This document shows positions 25,601 to 36,652 of a DNA stretch of 64,000 nt, one piece after another; the stretch's first letter is position 1; every line of letters begins with the position of its first letter. The notes beneath the pieces are model-generated. The model was not told where the DNA came from. It ran no database searches and saw only the letters and a list, made by a program, of their open reading frames with translations. Made by a program: the position numbers and the translations under genes. Origin of the DNA: Clonostachys chloroleuca (lineage: Eukaryota; Ascomycota; Sordariomycetes; Hypocreales; Bionectriaceae); contig JBANAY010000004.1 in assembly GCA_037952775.1 (NCBI GenBank), positions 868,001 through 932,000 on the forward strand, read 5' to 3'.

Positions 25601-25887
25601 TAGAGGCTCTCATGCAGGCCACCCTCGACGTCGAGTTCATCGCCCAGACATTGAGCCACTACACAACTGACCGGACGTCCGAGCTCCAGGGCCAGATTTA
25701 CCAAGAGCTCGACAGCAGGACGGACAATGACGCGAGGGCAAAGCTGCAGAGCGAGCTACCTGAGATGCGACTTGTTCTCAAGAAGCTAAGAGATGCCAGT
25801 AAGAACGAATTTGCGTGCTTCAAGAGACCAAAGAGGCCTGGCCAAAACATCAGCAGGACGGATAGCGGGTTATCATCATCAACGTGA
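22624..25887 (+). CDS. sec5: Exocyst complex component Sec5
   Basis: Subunit of the exocyst, which tethers secretory vesicles to the plasma membrane. Three exons (22624-22972, 23027-25128, 25180-25887) give 1,052 residues. The N terminus has an acidic/Lys stretch, then SRISFIPGSES. The conserved core begins RFLLSSTTFSPALFLSQMH and continues LKVLVESNFERFVKAKATID, the hallmark of Sec5. A Ser/Pro-rich insert (about residues 560-610) contains repeated ALSPG units. Intron 1 uses donor GTAGGT and the acceptor at 23026. Intron 2 (25129-25179) is exactly 51 nt, has no stop codon and keeps the frame, so a naive translation gains 17 false residues; a TGCTAAT branch site and CAG acceptor support splicing. 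Ends in FACFKRPKR, as in homologues. Confidence 0.93.
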
Positions 25888-26749
25888 ACCATCTTTTCTT
25901 CTTCTTCTTCCTAGGCTAGACACATAAACTTGGAGCCAAAAGCCCGCAGAGATGAGGACTGGCCGTTTCGCATTATATATCGAGACGGTAGAAATAAATT
26001 ATTTAAATCAAATCCTTGGTAATTAATGTTTGGGGTTCAAAGTGACCCTCCTTTTGTCTTGCCCATCTTTTCTTTCTTTGAGTATGACCATCAAGCAAAC
26101 AGCTTGCTCGCATCACGCACCGTGAGGTATCTTGCCTTTTTTTGAGAATAACAAAAAGTCTACCGTGTAAACGCCAGAGCGTAAAAGAATTCGATCTCTA
26201 ATGAAGTTCCACCTCCGTCTTTCTTTGGCTTTTGGTTTAAGATAATTTCGTGAATTCGTCCTTCATAATGGGCCCGGCCATGGGCGAATGACGTTGTGTC
26301 AAAAAGGGGCATGATAGAAGAGAACTTTGGTACTAAGAAGAGGACTGAAAAAGTCCTTCATCAGAAAAAAAGGGGAATCAAGATAAAGAGCAAATCGTGA
26401 AGCGTCGTGTTATGCGTGTCCGTGCATTCATCAAACGTTAGGGTAAGTATTTTTGTTGTTTCGTCGTCGGGAACTCAAGTCCATATTGAGCCTCAATAGA
26501 ATCTCGCTCGCATCATCATTCCTGGCTAAGTCGACCAATGTGTTCGTAGTTGAGCGTGTATGCAGGTCCACACAGCTCAGACTGGAACATTTGGCAGAAG
26601 GAGGTGTGAGCAGAATGTCAACTCCAAGGAACGGGAATCAGCAGGCGAAAATTGCGAGTCTTTCTGCCTGGCCGCAATGGTATCATCTGTTTGGTATAAT
26701 GTGTCAGTAAAGGAGCTAGTGGGAATGAGGGAGTGGTGAATCGGCATCG
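25888..26749. other. Convergent 3' intergenic region
   Basis: Between the stop codons of sec5 and the BED-like/Zn2Cys6 gene. AT-rich, with TC-rich and A-rich stretches. No gene seen. Confidence 0.55.
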
Positions 26750-28849
26750 TCACATACAATCTATGTCAAGCTTTTCAAAGTAGGCTGACACGACAGGGTC
26801 TTGATCTTTTGTTGCCAGCTTGCCCTCCTCGTTGCGGATCGTCTGGGGTAGAGCTTTGCGGATGGCTAACAGCATCTTCAGAAGTCCTGCTAAGTTGCCA
26901 CCCTGTTGAGTGAATGCACTTGGATCGCGCTCAAGGGGCCATCCAGGTCGTAAATGATCTTGTTCCCACGCTTTGAAGGCCCATGTTGATTTTTCAACAC
27001 AATTGAGGAAAATCAGAGCAGTCAAGAACATCTTGAACCCGATCTTGATCTTACTATCTTGAAGAAGCCGGTGCATGAGGCTGAGCAGACTCTTTGAGGT
27101 GTTGTTAGCTCTTCGCTCGGCTGCCGCGTTCAGCTGCATGCATATCATAGTATAGATATCTGCATCATTACCGCTCTGGGACTCTTTGATCCATCGCGGC
27201 TGTTCGCCCTCCGCACCAGGTTTCTCCAAAATAGTCCACTGCCTCTCTCGATCAATGGTCTCCACAAGACCCCAAAGCTCCAAAGCCTTTTTGAGGAGAT
27301 CGTCATTCTCGTCCGATAGAAGCTGCTGCGCAGTTTCTAGAGTGACACGCATGAACTTGGATGGTTCCCGTTCAATAAAGATATTCAGCACAGCGCGCAT
27401 GTATCGTTCTACCTTATCGGGCAGATCCTCGGCATCCTGATCGATCATAATGACCTGATGATAGGCATCCTTGTTTCCTCGGATCTCGGCTTGGTTCTCA
27501 CTCGGTTCAAGCAGGGCTACTAAGGTTGGCGCACTGATGTGTATTTCTGTTTCGGGATAATGCGACATGTCGATGACCGTCCCGTTGTTAATTGGATGGA
27601 GCTGTTCCTTAAGAAGATTGATCCTATTCTGAGAAAGAACGACTTGTACGCCTGCGGAGTATAAGTCCAGTTGTTCGTGAAGGCGTGTGCGAACACACCC
27701 GGTCCTCCATACGCGTGGAGCCAGCACCTTGCGGCAGGTATCACAAGGGGTACCTTTGCCACAGTTCTTGCGCAAAATCCGGCATCGAATACAAGCGCCG
27801 ATCTTTCGAACTTCTTGGACTTCTTTCCGTCTAGCAGGTGTAAATCTTGCGCGAGCATGGCGGGGCTTGCCATTTAAAGATCCGTCGCTCGTATCCATGC
27901 GGACACCACCCCGGTTAAGAGGATGTGGTGCTATGGGAATCTCGTTGATGATCGGGGCAGTAGGTGTGTTCGCAAGATAGGTCATCTCCCCCAAGGCTGT
28001 GTTGCATTCGGCTCGGGTGTTGCTAGAGGTAGCACCTCTTGAGGTTGGATATCTTCGGTGACCGGGGGTGAAGCTACAGGGACAGGATCTCCGTTGACAA
28101 GTTGAGGGTCTAAGAACGATGGGTTGAGCCGGGCAGTGGCTGCAACAGCGACGGAGATATTTGTAGCGTCTGGTGAAATGGAACCACCTGGCAATAACGC
28201 TTGTAGCCGCTCCTCTGGTGACAATTCGGTCGGTGGCGGGGTAGCTAGATCAGCTGCTTCTGTTAGCCTGCGAAGCTGGTAAAGGAAGAAAAGACGATAT
28301 AGCCAGCTTACTTCTCTTAATGCTCTGAGGTCTAGCATCATAGCTCACCGGGGGATTGTCGAGGGTGAACTGCTCTTGGACTTCGAAGCGCTCGGTGCAA
28401 AATTCGTTGTTCATGGTACTGGTGTTGGCGACGGCGGGGGGATTGGCGGCGGAGGCTGCGTCTGGACTTTTCTGCCCACGATTGTTCTCGTTCAGATCGA
28501 CCTGGCGCGACGCCTCGGCAAGGGTCTCCAATGCGCTCCATCCCTGCGGTAATTCTGGAAGATGGGCAGGCTGTCCGTTCTCTTGGTGACCGTTTGCCTG
28601 CAAAAGGTTTCGATCTGGCAAGGTCCTGGCATTCGTAATGCCATGGAGCTCAAGGCAAGCTCGCATACGGTCGGGTTCGGATATGGCCGGGCATTTTTTA
28701 GTGATGTGCGTTGTCAGACTGTCAATGCGACCCTTTGGGAAGTTCTCGCCGCATTGTTTGCAGGTGTGAGGATAGCGGTTGCTGTTGTCGTTGAGCTTCG
28801 GCCCACGCACGAAGTACTCCAAGATCAGAGGGTTTGGCTTGCGACCCAT
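26750..28849 (-). CDS. Putative regulator with N-terminal BED-like finger and Zn2Cys6 domain
   Basis: Predicted nuclear regulator of about 675 residues. The N terminus (residues 1-65) has a BED/C2H2-like finger: TCKQCGENFP, then HITKKC. A low-complexity linker follows. Then comes a fungal binuclear cluster: CIRCRILRKNC, TPCDTC, and a last Cys 12 residues further on, longer than the usual 6-8. A Leu-rich helical region fills the C-terminal half. Start ATG 28849; stop 26750-26752. The intron after about residue 167 is ambiguous: 28276-28348 or 28260-28311, both in frame. The frame then breaks at five C (27988-27992, + strand); adding one gives continuous protein through WGEMTYLAN. Target unknown. 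Confidence 0.8.
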
Positions 28850-31076
28850 TGCGACTGGTAGAGCAAGGATGCAAGCGCCCGGCTTGCAGCCTCACTATAG
28901 AATACGCAGGGCAAGTCAATGCCTCGGAACTCCCAGTGTGTGATGTCAGGTACGGCAAGATCGCAGGGAAACAAGCCCCTCTATTATGCCGTATGGAATT
29001 GATTTTGGGGTGATGGACTTGTTGATTCTGCCCTCTCTCACCGACGAAATTCTTCACACCGCCTAGATAGTGTACTTAGCGGATCAAAGATTTGCCGCTC
29101 CCCCTCAACAATCGCTCCATTGTGGATCTACAGCGTCTTACCGTATTTGGCTGAGATCTAACTTAGATACGCTTCAGCCTTGGAAACAAGCTTTGGCGTA
29201 CCTGAAAACGACGGATGAATCATTGTTTCTAGAGTGTCCAAATGTGGCAGAGTTGGAGTAGGAACGGAGAGAGTCGAATAGTTTAATTACTCGTGGCAGA
29301 ACTCATTGCATTGACTGCCAGCATATATTATTTACCATTGACCTGTTTTTGCCATCCCATTACCTTACTGATCACTGGGTACCTTGTAGGAAGCACTTGC
29401 TTCATGCGGACGGACCGGACGGAAGAGAAAAAGCATCTCTGTTGGCCCAGAGCTAACCACGTCCACGACTCGTTAAAACGCGCACCAGCGATATCTAGTT
29501 TGCTTCGTTCAGATTCCGATATCGCGTGACCACCGCAGAAGCTCGCCCTCATTCTCGTTAGGCACGGGGGTTAATGGCACGTTAGACGTCCATATGAGAA
29601 GTGACGTGCGGTTATACTGCACGTGCTCACATCACAACGAGTAGGAGGCCTGAGCTTGGCATGCGCTATTTGCCTCCTGCTTATCTGCGGTACTCTGGCC
29701 CGTTGATCGGGAAGGAGAAGTTGCGCAGTTTTCTCCCGTGTTGTCGGAGCGCACGACGTCCAGTTCCATTGTTCTGGGTAGAGGGATGCACTGCAGGGAT
29801 TTGGTGGGGTTCGAGCAGCTGTCCAAGATGGACCTGCAGATCGCTTTTCAAGCTCACAAATAATGCGCCTTCTTATTACCTACCCAAGTGGGTGACATTG
29901 AAATTGAGACACTCAAACATTAAGCTGCTTATTCTCCAGTCTGCAACCGGTATTATCAAATTATTGAGTGCCAATAATACATGCTTGAGAGATAATACGG
30001 CAGATATTGTCACTTTCTTTCGTTTTATACGGCTGAATTCTTGATTTATCTTCGAAAGTAGAACCACCCTTCCCTTGATGTCCCATTTCTCCTGTCTCCC
30101 ACTTGCTATCCTCCCCCCGCACTGGGAAATGGAGAGAGTGGGATCGTCACACTGGTGGGTCGCATTCGACAGGTCCCAAGAACCACTCGAGGTCAGGAGG
30201 AATCACACGCGCTTCCTCTGCATGACGCTATTCGCAACGACTATATTGCTGCTGACTGAATATACAGGGATCCCATCGCAATGCCACCTACTGTTCCTGG
30301 CTAATTGGACGTTCCTCGCGCGATCAGCCGAGAACTCGGGGAGAGCTCGATTGATCAACAGGCACACAGTTAGAGGATCGCCGAATGACCTCTAGCTTCC
30401 CACTGGTGGCTCATGTCAAAGAACTGAGTTTCGTTCAGCAATCCAATATTCTTAGATCAATGGCTATGCCGTATCATGACTGAGCGAGATATGATAGTGC
30501 TACAACATGACTCGCAACCAAGGCACCTCGCTACTTCCTTGCGCTTTTAAGGCTCCCAATTTAGTGGAAGTGTCCCTCCTTCCCTATTCTTCTGGCCGTA
30601 GGGACAAAACCCTGTGCTCGTGAACAGATCCGCATGAGCTGCCTCTAGAAGAGCGTCTGCCCGAGTTGCCAGTCATCTGTCCCACAGCAGATGGGACCTG
30701 CCGGCTACATGTGTCGGGGATCCGTGATTAACTTACCGACTTCTGTGGCAACTTCTAGGGTTTCCTTATTTTCCCCAAGGCTGAACCCTGACGGTCTGCT
30801 ACTTCCGCCACTCACACTGGTGGGATCTAGCACGTTTGATCCACCTGAGCTCCAAGTATGGCAAGTTGCGCTAAGGTCTTACACCATTTCGACAGCCTCC
30901 ACTGCACTCCCTATACCCCGGGTTCCTATCGCTAGTCAGGAACCAGCGTAAGGCTCCTCTTTCGGGTAGGTTCCGGATATATAAGGAGGACGTAGGGCAA
31001 ATAGATTGATCCCATGTCTTTAGTGTAGATGTCCTCTCACATTAATCAGTATTCAAGAATTGTTTAGCGTTAAGCT
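28850..31076. other. Divergent intergenic region, 2.2 kb
   Basis: Lies between the BED-like/Zn2Cys6 gene start (-) and the GH92 start (+). Short ORFs on both strands, none with a recognisable domain. The last 120 bp has promoter-like features for GH92. Confidence 0.5.
30978..30985 (+). promoter_or_regulatory. TATA-box-like element upstream of GH92
   Basis: TATATAAG lies about 92-99 bp before the proposed GH92 start codon (31077), a usual distance for a regulated fungal promoter. Position and sequence are the only support. Confidence 0.45.
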
Positions 31077-33724
31077 ATGCGTGCCAAACAGTTTGTATTG
31101 GTTAGTGTTGCTGGTCTGGCAGCGGCGAATGATGACCTCTCTTCCTATGCGCTGACTGATGTAAGTTAACTTGTTGCCATATATGGTCCATGGGCCTCTA
31201 CTTCGACGGTCGGGCCTCTGCCCCAGGTAAGTTCAACCAGTTAATAAGTAATATCGTGCAGACCGGTTCCATCAATGGCGGGAATACCTTCCCTGGTGTG
31301 GCAAGGCCACTGGGGATGGTAAAGCTTGGCCCTGATCTGTATACCGGATCGGACTCCTATTCAGGATACCAGCCGACTGGCAACTTTACCGGATTCACTC
31401 TGCTTCACGAGAGTGGAACTGGCGGTGCCCCCAAGTATGGAGTTGTGTCACAAATGCCTGTCGTGGGCACCATTGAGAACCCCTGAGTGACAAGATGAAC
31501 GACACTCGGGCAAGCACTGACAAAACGGAGGTTGGATACTACAAGGCATCATTAGGATCTGGAACTGTTCTGGAGATGAGTGCTTCCAAGAAGGCCGGAC
31601 TTTTCAAGTACACCTTTCCCAAGGAAAAGGAGAATTATCATGTGCTTGTTGATGTGTCACATGTTCTATCCTCGTACCGAGGTCAGGGCTTGGAGCAGCA
31701 CTTCTTGGGAGGAAATATCAGCGTTCATCTTGAGGAGGGATCTGACAAGTATTTCTATACCGGTTTCGGAACATATGACAATGTGAGTTGACTGACCTTG
31801 ACTGAGACGGCGCTTTTGATGAAACCCCGGCTCATTTCAGACAGGGCTGGAACAGGGCTGGGCCGTGGACAGTGTACTTCTGTGGTTACTTTGACACAGA
31901 GTCGCGGTACAAGACATTCCTTGGGAAAGATTTCAAAACTGCCAACCTTGAAGAGTACTCTGACAAGCCATCGCATGAGTCGAAAACCGCAAGATTGGGT
32001 GCTGTGTTCAGTTTCAACCAGACATCGGTTGTTTCTCGCGTGGGCGTATCTTTCATATCGGCGAACCAGGCCTGCTCCAACGTGAATTCTGAAATTCCGG
32101 AGGGGACTTCGATTGAAGCAGTCCGTGGCGGCACCAGAGAAGCCTGGAACTCCGAGGTGTTCAGCAAAGTTACAACAAGCGAAACGAATGTGACAAAGCT
32201 AAACCAGCTCTACACGGCATTGTACTTTATGCATCTCCTCCCAACAAACAAGACTGGAGAGAATCCTCTCTGGGAATCTTCAGAGCCTTACTATGATGAT
32301 ATTTTCACATTCTGGGACATTGTGAGTACCAGCTCATCCGCAATGTGTAACGTGAGGTATCAAGTCGCTAACGCAAACTATCAGTATCGGTCTCTTACCC
32401 CCTTCTCCATATCCTGCAGCCCGTTTACTATGAGGAGTTCCTCCGCTCCATGATCGACATCTGGAGGCACCAGGGTTGGGTCTCGGATGCCCGGTCGTCC
32501 TTCCACAACGGCGCTGTCCAGGGTGGCACCAACGGCGACAATGTTTTCGCAGATGCCTTTCTGAAGGGCGTCCGAGGCAAGGTCAACTGGTACGATGCTC
32601 TGTCGGCTATGGTTAAGAACGCCGAGGAAGTTCCTGTGACCAATAATGACCCGCGTGATCCCACCGGCGCAACCCAGGAAGGTCGAAGTGCTCTCCCTGA
32701 CTGGCACGAGCATGGCTTTATCACACCGAAATTTGGCAGATCTGTCAGTCGTGCCGTTGAATAGTAAGCCTAGAAGACCCCCGTGCCTAGTAGATTTGAA
32801 GTATATAACTCACTTGGGTTGTTTAGCTCGGTCAATGACTTTTCTCTCGCCTCAGTAGCACTTGGTCTGGAAGACAAAGACAAATACAAGAAATACTTCA
32901 ACCGCTCTCTGAACTGGCGAAACCACTGGAACCCAGATCTTTCCGCGCTGGGCTTCTCCGGCTTCGTCGGTCCCCGAGATGTTGAAGGCTTCATCAGCCA
33001 AAGCCCCATCAGCTGTGGCGGTTGCTACTGGGGCGACTACTACTACCAAGGCCTACCCTGGGAGTACTCATTCAACGCCCACCACGATCTGGGGACCATC
33101 ATCGACTACTGCGATGGCGAGCAGAGATTCACCGAGCGCCTAGAGATGACCTTTACTCCAGGCGTCTATAGTGGCAACGGTGCTTTTGGCAACACCCTCT
33201 TCAACCCCGGCAACGAACCTAGCTTCGTGACCCCCTACCTCTACAGCTACGTCAACCGTCAGGATCTCAACGTCAAGCGCAGCCGCTTCATCGCCAAATC
33301 ATACTACAGCCCGACGCCTGCCGGGCTCCCAGGAAACAGTGACGCCGGCGCCATGGAGTCGTGGCTTCTCTGGAGCATGATCGGCCTGTTCCCCATGACA
33401 GGCCAGCCCGTCTTCTTCATCGGATCGCCCTGGTTCTCCGACTTGACCATCGATCTTGGCGGAGGCAAGACGCTCAAGATTACGAGCGAGGGTGGCAGCG
33501 AAGAGAAATTCTATGTTCAGTCTCTCAAGGTGAACGGTAAGCAGTGGAACAAGAGCTGGCTGAGCTGGTATGATATCTTTGCGAAGGGCGGCACCCTGGA
33601 CTTCAAGCTGGGTGCTATACCAAGCAATTGGACTACAGGCCCAACTCCTCCAACCCCCGCCAGTCTCGGGGTTGATGGGGCTGCGATACTGATCAGGGAA
33701 TGGGTTGATGAGGGGGACGCATAG
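31077..33724 (+). CDS. GH92 alpha-mannosidase, secreted, frame-broken
   Basis: Exo-acting alpha-mannosidase of glycoside hydrolase family 92, predicted secreted: ATG 31077 starts a signal peptide ending near AGLAAA. Exons: 31077-31160, about 31241-31782, 31841-32321, 32385-32763 and 32827-33724. Family motifs are GGNTFPGVARPLGMVKLGPD, HESGTGGAPKYG, WTVYFCGYFDT, DIWRHQGW, GGTNGDNVFAD and WLLWSMIGLFPMTG. Three indels interrupt it: one C short at 31480-31483 (stop at 31484), one G too many at 31844-31846, and one C short at 32398-32402. Correcting all three gives 794 residues, normal for the family. The acceptor of intron 1 is uncertain (31240 or 31261). It is either a decaying gene or badly read; see findings. 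Confidence 0.85.
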
Positions 33725-33983
33725 GGTAAAATAGTAGCAGCGAGCATAGCTTTAGAGTTGATGAATAATAACAATGAACATATTTTTTTCAGTATCCAAA
33801 ATAAACAAACTGGCCGGTCAAAGCTAGCAGCCACGCAATAGACCAGGTTTATGTAGTAGTTCTGGCCCAAACTCCACGCTATGTCAGAAAAAACTTCTGA
33901 TAGCCGACGAAAGGGTATCTCATCTGTATCATATATACACCTTAAGCAAAACACGAAAATAATGCAGACAGATGCGGACTCTT

Positions 33984-35785
33984 CTATCTAGATTCTTCAT
34001 CGCCACCCCAGACATTGCGAAACTCTTCTGTCTGAGAAACGCTGTATCTCGAAGTGTAATTATCCTCGGGCGATTCTTCTCCATGAACAGTCGGGGTAAT
34101 GGCCTGGGGCTCAGAATCGGCAGGCCTGGAGGTTTCGGCGATGCCATCATTGTTAATTCCACTAATAGGCGGTGATCGAGTTCTTTCTTCGCCCAAATGC
34201 AGTTTCGAGGTATCAGGAGCCTTGTGCTTTACCACCTTCTTTTTCTTTTTCTTCACAGGAACAACTGTTTCTGGAACGACGTTTTGCTGTTGAGAGTAGG
34301 GGGTGAAAAAGAGGGCGATCTTGCTGGTGGGATATGAACCGGTGACCGGTTGTTATAATAGCTTCTCGAGGCATAATACCTGTCTCCTAGGGGCTGGTTG
34401 GCTGTAATAACAGGATACTGCCACTGCATTAGCATATTGATGCAACAGTCGTCAAGTTCTGCCGTTACTTACATTCCAATCACCGTATTCTAGTTCACGA
34501 GCGGAGTCGTACAGTTCTTCGTCTTCCTCATCGATATGTGGTTCTTCAAAGGTACCATGCGTGTTTTCGTTGATTTGGTCCGGGCGACTGCTGGAGCCTG
34601 CACCATCCGACCCCAGAAGCGGGGTGGTGGAGTTGATTTCACCGGGTTTGGGGATCCAATACTTCCCTTTGCCTCCCCTTTCATATCGCATACCATCCCG
34701 CAGCCTGGCGATTCTAGATTTGGAGTCTTCATGGGCTATAACCTTATCTCCCGAATCAAAAGCACGGTAGCCATAATTTTCACCTCCGAAAGTTTGTTTC
34801 GAATCCTCGATCAAATCTCGAGGGCCGAACGCATCTCGAAGTGCATGCCGGAGTGGCATCCTCGCAGATTGTATGCTGTTATCGGCAAAGTCCTGCCATG
34901 AGAAAGCATACCAGTGTGCCATGGCAAAAATCGGCATTTCAATGCAAATAAGGGCATCTTGGATGGCAGCAGCCAAGTTGTCTGGTGTGTACTCAGGCAC
35001 ATCTGGAATCGCGCCCAAGAAGACGAGAATAGATAGAAAAAAACCTTGCCAATAGGATGCAAAGATGATGAGCTTGACGCATAGAAACTTAGGAACTGGG
35101 CGAAACGGCTTGAGGTCGTTATGCATACAGACCCAAAAGAGTCCAAGCGAGTAAAGACTGACAGTGACACTGATATTGTAGATGATGCCACTCCACATGT
35201 ATCCCGAGTTCAGCCCCAAATATCCTTCCTGATATGTGTTGGTTGCCTTCATTATGATGGCGGCCAAAGCCAGGATCGGTTTGAGCCAGGCATACTGCAA
35301 GATGCCGCGTTTGATGGAGAGAAATGTATGTGGATCTGAGATGTCGACTTTCGATAGAACATGGTCCAGGGGCCACAGATGCTGGACAGGTGCCCGGCCA
35401 TGTGTCATGATGATGAGAGCTCGCTCCCCATCGAGGTAGTTGATAAGCAATTGGAAGAAAGTGTATATTGTAAAGGCTTCGTAGATGTCGCGAATTGGAT
35501 CAAGAAATTGTGCGGCCGCAGTGGACACCATACTCGACCATGAAGCGATGGAGTAAATAGGCACCATAAGAAGGATTCGGACGACGTATCGCTGCAGCAA
35601 CGGCTTTCGGTAGTTTTTGACCTGGAGGAGGATGGAACTGTCGGGTTCTCAGCATTTGCGGGCTTCAGCTTTGGGGCCAGAACTTCTTACACAACACTCA
35701 TTAGAGTAGCAACCAGCGACGCGACACCTGCTACCACGGTAATGGCGGCCGCGAACTTCCCACCAGTTCCTCCGCTTTCGACCAT
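33984..35785 (-). CDS. DUF300 / OST-alpha (TMEM184-like) membrane protein
   Basis: Predicted seven-span protein of 547 residues in the organic solute transporter alpha/TMEM184 family; fungal members are linked to vacuolar or endomembrane function, but this one's role is unknown. Exons (- strand): 35785-35691, 35637-34473, 34423-34380 and 34323-33984. The start MVESGGTG leads into TM1; NYRKPLLQRYVVRILLMVPI and LDGERAL are family signatures, as is KPFRPVPKFLCVKLIIFASY. The cytosolic tail is hydrophilic and charged, with a run of six Lys (VPVKKKKKKVVK) near residue 455. The last two introns are needed to reach this tail: 49 nt and 56 nt (donor GTATTA). Unspliced reading ends too early. Divergent from CSF1. 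Confidence 0.88.
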
Positions 35786-36652
35786 CTTGACGGCAGCAGC
35801 GCGGCGGCAGATATAGGAGCGAGAGTATAGTTCCGCGTTGCGCCTGCGGTGGCCTATACAAGCATGCCGGAAAAGAGTATTCCCTGGGCGATGTGGCGTT
35901 GAGATGGTGGCTCTGGTCGAAGCTCAACAGCAGCAGCGTCACTTTCCGTGAAGAAAGGAGCGCAAAGCTGTGTGGTCTTTTTGGAGGGCGTCGCTGGGAG
36001 AGCGTGTGACCAGACAACAAGTCATGAATGATGGATAGACGGTCCGGACGTTTAGTTTGAGCTGGTAGGCAGGTGTTGTGCTGCTCATGCTGCTAGGCCC
36101 AATGAGTCCGCCACTTTTTCTCAGGCGTCAGTGAATGCCATACGTAATTTCATGGAGCTTGCATGTGCGTTTGGCGATCCCGGGCAGAAGTACCCGGCGG
36201 AGCTCGTGCTTGCAGATGCGCTAGCGGCCAGTCTAAGCTCTGCACGTCTGCGCAGTAATTAGCCTGTAGGCCCCTGAAAAGAAGCTCGTCTAGTGGGTGC
36301 TTTCCCCAGTTTTCGGCAGCCACCATGCCTAAAGCACTGTCGTGTAGTGCAGGGCTGGCTACTACAAGCAGTGGTAATCTGGGAAGCTCAGGAGATTGTT
36401 GACGACCAGGACCTGGTACGATTAATATTGATGGTCGAAAGGCAATTCGTCGACCTCATGCTGGCTTTCTCTCTGCCATTCAACACCCGCAACCCTCATC
36501 TTACCTCGACTGGCTATTTTCGACAAGACATGGGGCTATGCAGCTGCCAATGACCCGGGCGTAACTGTGACTCCTGCTTCGCAATTCGCGGGAGCTATAC
36601 CTGGAGCTTAGCAAGATGTCGGTCGTTGCAGAAGCGGCCATATCTGTTCGAG
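35786..36652. other. Divergent promoter region of the DUF300 gene and CSF1
   Basis: About 870 bp between two start codons pointing away from each other. Small ORFs without domains. Nothing else seen. Confidence 0.5.

Noticed and set aside
28850..31076. Possible transposon remnant in the AT-rich spacer
   Set aside because: No terminal repeats, target-site duplication or transposase-like ORF could be found by eye.
34253..34435. Frameshift in the DUF300 gene
   Set aside because: A 56-nt GT..AG intron (34324-34379) restores the frame without any base change.
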